A stretch of 64,000 bases of DNA from Ruficoccus sp. ZRK36. GTDB taxonomy: Bacteria; Verrucomicrobiota; Verrucomicrobiia; Opitutales; Cerasicoccaceae. Location: assembly GCF_019603315.1 (NCBI RefSeq), contig NZ_CP080649.1, positions 3,234,176 through 3,298,175 on the forward strand, given 5' to 3'. The notes below the pieces were generated by a model. It did no database searches and was not told the DNA's origin. It saw only the letters and a program-made list of their open reading frames with translations. The position numbers and the translations under genes were made by a program. Below, piece by piece: positions 35,468 to 43,638 of the stretch. Every line of letters starts with the position of its first letter. Within the stretch, counting starts at the first letter, position 1.

Positions 35468-37096
35468 ATGATGAAAAAAGCTCTCACACTCATCCTGACC
35501 GTTGCCCTGCTCGGCCTGAGCGCCTGGCTTGCCTGGTCACTCGGGCGCGCCTCGCATTCCCGTGAGGCAGGAGAGCCCGCAGCTCAGTCATTCCTCTCCG
35601 AGTCCCCTTCCCCGCCTCCTTCTGAGACCAAAGCCGCGCCCATCTCGTCCGAGCCCTTTTCCCTGAATTACCCGGAAGCACCGGCGGGCTCCCTGCGGGG
35701 TGAGGCTACGCTGGTCTTTGACAGTCAGGATGAGTATGAGCAGGCACTGGCCTGGCTGCGTGCGCAGGGTGTAGACGTACGGGACCTTTTACCGGGCCTC
35801 AATGCCATCCGCATCGGCACCTATGATCCGATCTGGAAACGTCTGGGGGCCGCCCCCGATCAGGTCGGCTACAACTTTCCCATCACCCCGCCGCCGCCTG
35901 TCGCTGATTCGCCCTACCTCTCCGCCCACAACGCCGCCTTTGGGGCGGGAGTGCTGGAATTTCTCGGCGTGGATGAAGTTGATGCCAGCTGGGGCGAAGG
36001 CGTCATCGTGGCCGTGCTCGACTCGGGTGTGGAGACGGACCACGCCGACCTCAAGGATGCGCACCTGCTCACCCTCACCCGCGAGGGCCGTAGCGACCCA
36101 GTCGGCCACGGCACCGCCGTCGCATCATTGATCGCCGGGCAGGAATCACCCGTACCGGGGCTGACCCCGGGCGCCACCATCCTGAGTCTGCCCGTGCTCG
36201 ATGACAAAGGCCGGAGCGATACCTTTCGGGTGGCCGAGGCGATTCTGTTGGCCGTGGATCAGGGAGCTCGGGTTATTAGCATGAGCCTGGGTGCCTATGG
36301 AGACAGCCGCGTCCTCAGAGAAGCGGTCAAGTACGCTGCCGCACATGATGTCATCATGGTGGCATCCGTCGGTAACGACGGGGCCGGGCAGGTCGCCTAC
36401 CCCGCCGCCTATGATGACGTCGTCGCCGTGGCTGCCGTCGATGCGCTGGGCCAGCCCGCTTCCTTTTCCAACTACGGGCCGCAGGTCGATATCGCCGCGC
36501 CCGGTGTCGGCGTACCGGTCGCCTGGAACGGTAACCGCTACGCGAGTGTATCGGGTACGTCCTTCAGTGCGCCCCTGGTGGCTTCAGCCATCGCACTCGT
36601 CCTGCAACAGGAGCCGGGGATGAGTGCGCACGAGGCCATAGGAACCGTCCTCGACAACGCCAACGAAGGGGCCACGCCCGGTAAGGACGAATTCGTCGGC
36701 CAAGGAATTCTCAACATCGAGCGCATCCTCGAGCGCAACCAGCGCGGGATCTTCGACGCTGCCACCGCAGGGTTTAGTGTGAGCACCGCAGAGGGCACCC
36801 CATCCGGGCTGATCGAAGTCATGGTCGAAAACCGCGGAACGGAGTACCTGCGCGAGGTCTGGCTGACCATCGAGTACTCCGACCACGAGGAATCCATCGC
36901 ACTCGGTGCCCTCGGCCCGGGCGACGTTTACGTGCAGCCAGTTCAGATCACACCGGACCCCTTGAATGCCTCGGATCTTACGGAAGTTCACGCCACCGTC
37001 GGCATCAACGGCAGCGACTCACGCCCCGGCAATGACAGCTTCACCGGTCAGGTGCAAACCCGGCCAACCAGCGAGGCAGTCACACCTGAGCGTTAG
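35468..37096 (+). CDS. S8-family serine protease (subtilase)
   Basis: The 542-aa protein has an N-terminal hydrophobic segment (LTLILTVALLGLSAWLAWSL) serving as signal or anchor, then a Ser/Pro-rich linker and a prodomain-like part. The subtilisin triad follows: Asp in VIVAVLDSGVETDHADLK, His in VGHGTAVASLIAG, the oxyanion Asn in ASVGNDGAGQ, and Ser in SGTSFSAPLVASAIAL. The last 110 residues form a CARDB-like beta domain (GLIEVMVENRGTEYLREVWLTIEY). It is an extracytoplasmic protease that stands alone. The ATG at 35468 or 35471 is preferred over 35453. Confidence 0.85.
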   Translation: MMKKALTLILTVALLGLSAWLAWSLGRASHSREAGEPAAQSFLSESPSPPPSETKAAPISSEPFSLNYPEAPAGSLRGEATLVFDSQDEYEQALAWLRAQGVDVRDLLPGLNAIRIGTYDPIWKRLGAAPDQVGYNFPITPPPPVADSPYLSAHNAAFGAGVLEFLGVDEVDASWGEGVIVAVLDSGVETDHADLKDAHLLTLTREGRSDPVGHGTAVASLIAGQESPVPGLTPGATILSLPVLDDKGRSDTFRVAEAILLAVDQGARVISMSLGAYGDSRVLREAVKYAAAHDVIMVASVGNDGAGQVAYPAAYDDVVAVAAVDALGQPASFSNYGPQVDIAAPGVGVPVAWNGNRYASVSGTSFSAPLVASAIALVLQQEPGMSAHEAIGTVLDNANEGATPGKDEFVGQGILNIERILERNQRGIFDAATAGFSVSTAEGTPSGLIEVMVENRGTEYLREVWLTIEYSDHEESIALGALGPGDVYVQPVQITPDPLNASDLTEVHATVGINGSDSRPGNDSFTGQVQTRPTSEAVTPER

Positions 37097-37101
37097 CGGA
37101 T

Positions 37102-38412
37102 TTATCCAATGATCGCGCCTTGCGCTGCGAGTGTTTCGCGCAGGTGGGCAATGTCCAGACCATCGATAACGCCGGGCAAATCACACGCCAGAGCGGCAGC
37201 CGTCCCGGCAGCCTGCCCCGTGGCCATCGCCGCCGGCAATACGCGGACAGCGGCCAGTGCTTCGTGCGAAGCCGAAGCACAGCGCCCGCAGGCCAGCAGA
37301 TTATTTTCACCCTCCGCGACCAGGCTGCGGAACGGGATCGTGTAGTAAGCACCCTCGGGCAGAAAGCGATGGTTGTACAACGTCGCCCCGCCATCCGGGC
37401 TGTGAATATCCACCGGATAGCTGTTACAGGCGATGGCATCGTCAAAGACTTTGCAGGAGGTCAGGTCCTCGGCCTGCAGGACATACTGGCCCTGAATACG
37501 CCTCGTCTCGCGCACGCCGATTTTCCAGCCGATCTGCGTCAGGTAGCAGTTTTCATAGCCGCGAATATGGGGCCTCAGAAACTCCTCGATGAACTCCTCG
37601 ATCTGGTAGCGACCCTCCTTCTCGGCCTGCGCCAGCTGACGACTGTCCGTCCCCTTGTCCACGAGGATGCGGGTGACATTCATCATGTAAACGCCGGGCT
37701 TACCGGGGACTTCCTGCGCCCCGGAGAGCGCGGTTCCGTCGCGCGGATTGCGCCAGTTCTTACCCTCTGCCCGCAGGCGATCCCAGGTCTGTTGAATCTC
37801 ATCCCAAGACATTTTCTCCTTAGCCACGCCGCCCAGCGTAAAAACCAACGTCATGGCCTGCGTCTTACCATCGCGCTGCCGTCCCATCGGCGTGGGCAGC
37901 CCCGCCAGTCGGGCCACCTGAGCATCGCCACTGGCATCGACAAAGCACTTCGCACGGGTGCGCAGGACTCCGTCTTTGCTGTAAAAATCCGCCACCCGCA
38001 AGTGGCCGTCCTCGCGCCCCAGGTGCAGGAGCGGAGCATGAGTGATCAGCTCGACACCGGCCTCATCGAGGAGATGCGTGAGCTCGATTTGCAGCGCCTC
38101 GCAGTCAACGGGTAGCCAGTCCTCCTCGCGAACATCCCGCGTGAACGCGCCGCGCTTTGAGAGTCGGTCCATCAGCTCCAGCGGGATGCCTGCCACGGCG
38201 AGCTCCGGCGCGTGCGCGGTGCGAAATGTCGCCAACGGCAAGCCCGTCGTGCTGTTCCCGCCCAGATAGGGCATCGCCTCGGCCAGCAAGGTGCGCGCAC
38301 CGTTACGGGCGCTGGCTACCGCTGCCACGCAGCCTGCCAAACCGCCGCCCACCACGATAACATCGTACTGGCCAGCTTCTTCCATCTCCATCGGGATCAT
38401 CACTTGCGTCAT
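37102..38412 (-). CDS. FAD-dependent oxidoreductase (FAD_oxidored family)
   Basis: The 436-aa protein has the Rossmann FAD motif DVIVVGGGLAGCVAAVASARNG near residue 18, the PYLGGNSTTGLPL segment and the late binding motif LLACGRCASASHEALAAVRVLPAAMATGQAAG (pieces). This fits the PF12831 type common in polysaccharide-degrading Verrucomicrobiota and Planctomycetes, whose substrates are mostly unknown. I start at the ATG at 38410-38412; a longer frame to 38466 would overlap the divergent promoter. It is divergent from the AraC-type gene at 38496. Confidence 0.85.
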   Translation of the reverse strand: MTQVMIPMEMEEAGQYDVIVVGGGLAGCVAAVASARNGARTLLAEAMPYLGGNSTTGLPLATFRTAHAPELAVAGIPLELMDRLSKRGAFTRDVREEDWLPVDCEALQIELTHLLDEAGVELITHAPLLHLGREDGHLRVADFYSKDGVLRTRAKCFVDASGDAQVARLAGLPTPMGRQRDGKTQAMTLVFTLGGVAKEKMSWDEIQQTWDRLRAEGKNWRNPRDGTALSGAQEVPGKPGVYMMNVTRILVDKGTDSRQLAQAEKEGRYQIEEFIEEFLRPHIRGYENCYLTQIGWKIGVRETRRIQGQYVLQAEDLTSCKVFDDAIACNSYPVDIHSPDGGATLYNHRFLPEGAYYTIPFRSLVAEGENNLLACGRCASASHEALAAVRVLPAAMATGQAAGTAAALACDLPGVIDGLDIAHLRETLAAQGAIIG

Positions 38413-38495
38413 GGTTTCGATCCTGACAGAGCCCACTCCAGACCCCAGTCTATACGATTGCAACAAGTTCGGATTAAGTTATATATTTTGCGCAC

Positions 38496-39368
38496 ATGAT
38501 GGTAGCAGACGGGGAATTAATGCCTTTTGATTGGATGTCTAAACTCAGTACATGCATCCACTGGGCTTACATCAACCGCTCCCCTTCACACATGAAGACC
38601 TACTGCCCGCACCCGCAGGCGGCCTGGCTGCTGCGCAAGGGGAGCCTGCTTTTGCGCTTTGGGCAGGAGCGCGAAACCTACGCCGCCGGGCAGTGGATTT
38701 TTCCCCGCGCCGAGGACGGGCTGCAAACCTTCAGCGAAGATGCTGAGCTGTTATCAATCCGGTTCACGCTGGAGTGGCCGACCGGCATTCCACTCTTTGA
38801 TCGCAGCCATAGCCACAGCGTTGCCGCAAGTGAGGTCCGGTCCTACACCCAGATCAGTGAGCGGCTCCTCCACTATGTGGAGCAGCACTTCCCGCAGGCA
38901 GACCCCCACCTGCGCAATGTCCAACTCGGCCTCGACCCGTACTTCGAGCTGCAGGAGATTTTCGCGCAGTGGACGAGCCAAACCCTAAAACTGCTACGAT
39001 CGCTCAAGGTGCCGACGACGAGCCCAAGCCACCTCGACCCGCGCATACGCGACGCACTCCAGCGAATCGGGCGACAGAGCTGGACCGACCCGATGACGAC
39101 GGCGGACCTGGCCGTACAGGTGGGGCTGAGCCTGAGCCAGTTCAACCGGCTCTTTCTCCGCGAGACGGGGCTGTCCGCCGGGCAGTACCGCGAGCAGCTG
39201 CGCAGGCGCGCCGTGCAGGCTGCGCTCATGGACCACTCCCTCACGGTCAAGAGTATCGCTATGGAGTACGGGTTCAGTTCGCTGCCGCACTTTTCCGCCT
39301 GGGTCCGCAAGCACTTCCAGACCTCCCCGCGCGCTTACCGTCAGGCCGTCCAGGAAAGCACTCTGTAG
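38496..39368 (+). CDS. AraC-family transcriptional regulator
   Basis: The protein (up to 290 aa) has an N-terminal cupin-like sensor part (GSLLLRFGQERETYAAGQWIFP) and a C-terminal double HTH (MTTADLAVQVGLSLSQFNRLFLRETG, then VKSIAMEYGFSSLPHFSAWVRKHF, read in pieces). TATATT lies 8 nt before the 38496 ATG, as for a leaderless transcript, while ATGs at 38520 and 38535 are also possible. It sits between a divergent FAD oxidoreductase and a downstream GH5-like gene, either of which it may control. Confidence 0.85.
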   Translation: MMVADGELMPFDWMSKLSTCIHWAYINRSPSHMKTYCPHPQAAWLLRKGSLLLRFGQERETYAAGQWIFPRAEDGLQTFSEDAELLSIRFTLEWPTGIPLFDRSHSHSVAASEVRSYTQISERLLHYVEQHFPQADPHLRNVQLGLDPYFELQEIFAQWTSQTLKLLRSLKVPTTSPSHLDPRIRDALQRIGRQSWTDPMTTADLAVQVGLSLSQFNRLFLRETGLSAGQYREQLRRRAVQAALMDHSLTVKSIAMEYGFSSLPHFSAWVRKHFQTSPRAYRQAVQESTL

Positions 39369-39458
39369 GCGGCCATCCCCCATCTTCTCAATAGCGAGAA
39401 TCACCGCCCTTGCTTCGCAGCGAGGACGTTGCCACCGTGAGGTTTTACGAACAGCCCA
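39369..39458. other. short gap with two hairpins before the GH5-like gene
   Basis: TTCTC-AATAGC-GAGAA and CTTGCT-TCGC-AGCGAG lie side by side between the AraC-type stop and the GH5-like start. They resemble the hairpin-array style of the backbone repeats but share no clear module with them. Confidence 0.35.
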
Positions 39459-40835
39459 ATGACCGCAGCCATGCAAGACACATCCGGCCTTACGCCATCA
39501 TCCACTCCCGTCCGCTACTTTGAGGAGAACGGAAAAACGTTTATCCCCATCGGCCTGAACCTCTGCTTCCCGCGCTTTATCAGTAACGAGCAGGAGGGGC
39601 TGGACCTCTACGCACAGTGGATCAAGCGGCTGGCCGATGCAGGCGGCAACTACATGCGCCTGTGGCTGGGGCATGCTTTTTTCGACCTTGAGCCGGAGCA
39701 GGCCGGTGTCTTTTGCCCACGGGTTGCCTCGCGGCTCGACCGGGTCCTGAAGATGGCGCATGAGCGTGGCATCCGCGTAAAGCTCACCCTCGACCATTTC
39801 CGGTCGATCTCGACCCAGGCCCAGGCGGAGATCTTTCCCGGCGCGGCCTCCTTCGACAAGCCCGTTTACGCCAAGGCCAACGGCGGCTGTGCGGAGGATA
39901 TGGACGCGTTCCTCACCCATCCCGACGGGCAGGCCCTTTACCTGAAAAAACTCGACTGGCTCAGTGAACGCTATGCCGAGCATCCCGCGATTTTCGGCTG
40001 GGAGCTGTGGAACGAAATGAACTCCGTGAACAGCTCCCACTGGCCGCAGTGGACCCGCCTCATGCTGCCTGAGCTGCGCAAGCGCTTCCCCCGGCACCGC
40101 GTGATGCAGAGCCTCGGCTCCTTTGACCGGGAAAGCCAGAACGCCCTCTACGCCGACTACGCGACCATGCGCCCGATGGACCTCGTGCAGGTCCACCGCT
40201 ATCTCGATCCGGCGGCGGGTTTCACGCAGTGCCAGGGACCGGCAGACCTGATGTGCGCAGATGCCGTCAACACCCTGCGGGAAATGGCCCCCGACCTGCC
40301 CGTCATCCTGGCAGAGACCGGCGCGGTCGAGGCGAACCACTCCGCCCCGGCCAAACTCTATGCGTCCGATACCGAGGGGCTGCTCCTGCACGACCTGATC
40401 TTCGCGCCTTTCTTCAGCGGATCGGCGGGCTGTGGGCAGATGTGGCACTGGGACTACTACGTCACCAAGCACAACCTGTGGTGGCACTACGGACGCTTCG
40501 CACGCGCCATCGAGGGCTTCAATCCTGCCGGGGACGGCCCCGTACATACCTCTGTTTGGGAAACAGATGACCTGCGGGCCTACGGCCTTAGCGGCCGCTG
40601 CCAGTCCCTCATCTGGCTGCGCGACACCTCCTCTGACTGGCGCAGTGAAATCATCGATGGCCAGCCAGCTCCCTTACGGCAGCCGAGCACCTTTGCCCTC
40701 CCCGATTCGCTGCCCCGCACGCAGACCATCACCTGCTACGACCCGTGGGAAGATCGCGAAACCGTCGCCGAGCGCACAGCTGAGGGCGTACAGTTACCCG
40801 CCTTCCGGCGCTCGCTCGTGCTGCGGCTAAAGTAG
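39459..40835 (+). CDS. GH5-like glycoside hydrolase (cellulase/mannanase superfamily)
   Basis: The 458-aa protein is a clan-A-type TIM barrel. The acid/base is Glu186 in FGWELWNEMNSV and the probable nucleophile is Glu286 in VILAETGAVE. Aromatic residues line the first strands (YMRLWLGHAFFDLE). A small beta domain closes the C-terminus. No signal peptide is evident, so it probably works on imported oligosaccharides, or its start is mis-set; the ATG at 39471 is an alternative. It lies upstream of a convergent sulfatase, which suggests a sulfated or modified glycan as the overall target. The exact subfamily is not determinable. Confidence 0.8.
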   Translation: MTAAMQDTSGLTPSSTPVRYFEENGKTFIPIGLNLCFPRFISNEQEGLDLYAQWIKRLADAGGNYMRLWLGHAFFDLEPEQAGVFCPRVASRLDRVLKMAHERGIRVKLTLDHFRSISTQAQAEIFPGAASFDKPVYAKANGGCAEDMDAFLTHPDGQALYLKKLDWLSERYAEHPAIFGWELWNEMNSVNSSHWPQWTRLMLPELRKRFPRHRVMQSLGSFDRESQNALYADYATMRPMDLVQVHRYLDPAAGFTQCQGPADLMCADAVNTLREMAPDLPVILAETGAVEANHSAPAKLYASDTEGLLLHDLIFAPFFSGSAGCGQMWHWDYYVTKHNLWWHYGRFARAIEGFNPAGDGPVHTSVWETDDLRAYGLSGRCQSLIWLRDTSSDWRSEIIDGQPAPLRQPSTFALPDSLPRTQTITCYDPWEDRETVAERTAEGVQLPAFRRSLVLRLK

Positions 40836-40860
40836 GCTCTGTCCGCGACTAACACTCGAA

Positions 40861-42204
40861 TCAGGCGAAGGGCCGGGTCGACCACCAAGCCTCCTCGGCT
40901 TTGCTGAGGCGATCGATCTGCTCAGCGCAGGCCGGGACCTCGCTCAGGTCGTTAAGCTCGTATGGGTCCTCGTCGAGGTGGAAAAGCTGGATGCGCTCCG
41001 TACCACAATCGCGACGCTCACTGTGGCGGTAACGGATAAACTTCCATTGCCCATCCGAGGCCATGCTCTGCACGTCCTTGTAGGCCGCGGTCAGGATACG
41101 GGCGGGCGGCTCTTCGCTCTTGAGCATGTAGGGGCTCATGTCGACCCCGTCGCTGCCCTCGACAGCGGGCAGACCGGCCAGCGAGCTCAAGGTCGAGATC
41201 AGGTCCGTGTGATTCGTCATCGCGTCGCTGCAGCCCTGAGGAGCGGCACCCCCACCGATGATAAGTGGCACACGCACACTCGGGTCGTAGACGTTTTGCT
41301 TACCCATCAGCCCGTGGCTGCCCACGCATAGCCCATGGTCGGAGGTGTAGATGACGAGCGTGTTTTCCCACAGGCCCTGGACCTTCAGCTGCGACATGAT
41401 CGTGCCCATAAAGGCGTCGTGGTGCGAGATCATCCCGTAGTAGTCGGCCACTTCCTTCTGCACGCGCTCGGGGGTGCGCGGATGCGGGGCGAGTGTCTCA
41501 TCGCGGATCATGAGCTCGCCGTTGTCAAAGGGATGCTCCGGCATAAAATCCGCCGGCACCGGAATGTCCTCGGGGCGGTAGAGCGAGGCGTAGGGCTCGG
41601 GGGGCATGCGCGGGTCATGCGGCGAAGTCAGGGCCACTGTCAGGAAAAAGGGCCGCTCCTCATCGCGCGCATGCAGAAACTCACGGGCACTGCGGGCAAA
41701 GACCTCGGTGGAGAAGCCACCAGCGGAGGTAACAAGCTCCTGCGGATACTCTCCGGTCGGATCGTAGGGACGGATCGGAATGTCGTCCTGACGTCCCATC
41801 CCCCCGAGGAAAATCGATCCCCCCCCCTCGAAGCCACGATTCAGGCTCACTTTGTCATTGTGCCATTTGCCGACAAAGTGCGTCTGATAGCCGTTGTTGC
41901 GGAAGTGCTCGGGCAGCATGAGGTTTTCCGGGGCAATCGTGCCCATCGCTCGTTCCTGACAGGGGTCGGTGGCCGTCATGGCCGTAAAGAGGTCCTTGCC
42001 GGTGTAGATGATCGCACGACTGGGGACGCAGACTGCCCCCTGCATACCGCCCATGCAGTGGTGATGCCTCAGCAGGAAACCCGTGCGCGCCAGCTCATCA
42101 AAATACGGCGTCTGCACGGTGGGATTACCCATGCAGCCGAGAGCGTCGAAGCGGTGGTCGTCGGCCACGATCAGGAGGACATTCGGGCGGGATTGCTTAC
42201 TCAT
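40861..42204 (-). CDS. formylglycine-dependent sulfatase (type I)
   Basis: The 447-aa enzyme has the sulfatase start NVLLIVADDHRFDALGC with paired Asp metal ligands, the maturation motif CVPSR at about residue 58 (C-x-P-S-R, with Cys converted to formylglycine), FVGKWHNDK, and the later YTSDHGLCVGSHGLMGKQNVYDPSVRVP (pieces). The lack of a signal peptide suggests a cytoplasmic enzyme acting on imported sulfated sugars. A maturase gene is not in the window. I start at the ATG at 42202-42204. It is divergent from a LacI-type gene 56 bp away, its likely regulator. Confidence 0.9.
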   Translation of the reverse strand: MSKQSRPNVLLIVADDHRFDALGCMGNPTVQTPYFDELARTGFLLRHHHCMGGMQGAVCVPSRAIIYTGKDLFTAMTATDPCQERAMGTIAPENLMLPEHFRNNGYQTHFVGKWHNDKVSLNRGFEGGGSIFLGGMGRQDDIPIRPYDPTGEYPQELVTSAGGFSTEVFARSAREFLHARDEERPFFLTVALTSPHDPRMPPEPYASLYRPEDIPVPADFMPEHPFDNGELMIRDETLAPHPRTPERVQKEVADYYGMISHHDAFMGTIMSQLKVQGLWENTLVIYTSDHGLCVGSHGLMGKQNVYDPSVRVPLIIGGGAAPQGCSDAMTNHTDLISTLSSLAGLPAVEGSDGVDMSPYMLKSEEPPARILTAAYKDVQSMASDGQWKFIRYRHSERRDCGTERIQLFHLDEDPYELNDLSEVPACAEQIDRLSKAEEAWWSTRPFA

Positions 42205-42260
42205 GTCCCCAGAATACCGCTTGACAGCCCCTATGTACAACGCGCACCTTACTGAAACAT

Positions 42261-43337
42261 TTGAGTAAGACAAATAAAGCACGTGTACGCCTCAAAGACA
42301 TTGCCGCCGACCTTGGTTTAAGTGTGTCGGCGGTCTCGATGGCCCTGCGTGAAGACGCCTCCATCCCCACAGAAACGGTGAAGCGTGTCAAAGAAGCCGC
42401 GCAACGCCTCGGCTATGCGCCCGACCCGGCGCTGAGCGCACTGGCTGCCTACCGCAGCGGCTTAAAGGTGCGCGAAGACTTCAACGTCATCGCACTGGTT
42501 TCAGACATATCGCCGGAGGGCAGATGGCTATCCAGCAACAGCGCGCAAAAGCTGATCGAGGGCGCCACCGAGCGCGCACGCACCCTCGGCTACACGCTCC
42601 AGTACTTCAACGCCTGGAACGACGGCATGACCCCGCAGCGCCTCAGTAAGGTCCTCCGCGCGCGGGGTGTTCGCGGGATCATCATCGGGCCGATGGCCGA
42701 CCCCTCAGCGACGCTCGATATGGACTGGAAGCGCTTCTCCGTGGTCATGGTCGAGCGGGCTTTCCAGTACGGGCACTTTCACCATGTCGTCCCCAACTAC
42801 TACAACGACATGATGCTCGTGCTGCACCACCTCCGGGCCAAGGGCTACAAGCGCCCCGGCATGATCCTCTACCAGTCGCTGGCTGAGCGCGTCGGCCACC
42901 GCTGGGAGGCTGCCTACGCCGTCGGCTGGCCGGAGAAAACCGGTGACATCCCCGCCCTCATTCTGACCCCGGACATGCTGGACGGCAACGTCCTGGACTG
43001 GTTCCGGCGCTATCGGCCGGATGTTATCATCGGTCGCGGGATGCTCATCATGCGCACCCTTGAGCAGGCCGGGATCGCAGTCCCCGGCGATGTCGGCTAT
43101 GTCGCGCTCAGCGCACTGGATGAGCCAGCCGGCGTCAGCGGCATCATCCAGCACCGGGACGCTATCGGCGCCGCCGCCGTGGACATCCTCAACTCCCTGC
43201 TCCACCGCAACCACTGCGGCCCGAACACCATTTCCCTCGGCACCCATGTGGACGGCACCTGGCACGAAGGCCACACCCTGCGCCCCACCCCGGTCTCGCT
43301 CCGGGCAGAGATACCGAGCCGCGCCATCAACGGCTGA
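42261..43337 (+). CDS. LacI-family transcriptional regulator (TTG start)
   Basis: The 358-aa protein has VRLKDIAADLGLSVSAVSMALREDASIP (pieces) as its HTH, the hinge AAQRLGYAPDPALSALAAYRSG, and a ligand-binding domain ending near VSGIIQHRDAIGAAAVDIL. The only start that keeps the whole HTH is TTG at 42261. It is divergent from the sulfatase and probably represses it and perhaps the GH5-like gene. A terminator follows at 43352, then the island boundary. Confidence 0.9.
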   Translation: MSKTNKARVRLKDIAADLGLSVSAVSMALREDASIPTETVKRVKEAAQRLGYAPDPALSALAAYRSGLKVREDFNVIALVSDISPEGRWLSSNSAQKLIEGATERARTLGYTLQYFNAWNDGMTPQRLSKVLRARGVRGIIIGPMADPSATLDMDWKRFSVVMVERAFQYGHFHHVVPNYYNDMMLVLHHLRAKGYKRPGMILYQSLAERVGHRWEAAYAVGWPEKTGDIPALILTPDMLDGNVLDWFRRYRPDVIIGRGMLIMRTLEQAGIAVPGDVGYVALSALDEPAGVSGIIQHRDAIGAAAVDILNSLLHRNHCGPNTISLGTHVDGTWHEGHTLRPTPVSLRAEIPSRAING

Positions 43338-43351
43338 TTTTGCCCATAAAA

Positions 43352-43384
43352 AAAACCCGCTCAGTCGTAGACCAAGCGGGTTTT
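43352..43384 (+). terminator. rho-independent terminator after the LacI-type gene
   Basis: AAAACCCGCT and AGCGGGTTTT form a perfect 10-bp stem around a 13-nt loop, flanked by A and T runs. It would end the LacI-type transcript and may also act on the opposite strand. Confidence 0.85.
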
Positions 43385-43390
43385 CTAAAA

Positions 43391-43444
43391 TGGTGGCCAG
43401 AACGTGAATCGAACACGTGACACAAGGATTTTCAGTCCTCTGCT
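43391..43444 (-). other. tRNA-Phe 3' fragment: attachment site at the island's left boundary
   Basis: On the minus strand 54 nt match the 3' part of tRNA-Phe. They include the anticodon arm with loop CTGAAAA (anticodon GAA), the variable region GTGTC, the T arm ACGTG-TTCGATT-CACGT, the acceptor strand TCTGGCC, discriminator A and encoded CCA. Upstream of the anticodon stem the sequence departs completely from a tRNA: no D arm and no matching GGCCAGA acceptor strand. This is what integration into a tRNA 3' end leaves at the distal end of an island. The integrase gene begins 195 bp further right. Confidence 0.85.
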
Positions 43445-43577
43445 TATGTATGCCTAGTTGTTTCATGTTCTGACAGGTTTGTTATTCAAATATATGTTAA
43501 TTAGCGATTTATGAAATTATTGATGAAGTTTGAATTCTGAGCTTGGCATATCTAGGCAGGACTCAGCACCCCCAATT

Positions 43578-43596
43578 TAAGCAACAAATAAGCAAC
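43578..43596. repeat. direct repeat TAAGCAAC, 11-bp spacing, next to the integrase
   Basis: TAAGCAAC occurs at 43578-43585 and again at 43589-43596, between the tRNA-Phe fragment and the integrase. Helical-turn spacing suggests same-face binding sites, as for integrase arm sites or an autoregulatory operator. Confidence 0.45.
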
Positions 43597-43638
43597 TAAG
43601 GCTTGCTTGCCTCGACGAGAAATACTAAGATTGAATAC

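Noticed and set aside
43391-43520. Complete tRNA-Phe
   Set aside because: The sequence upstream of the anticodon stem has no D arm and no acceptor strand pairing with TCTGGCC, so only a 3' fragment is present.
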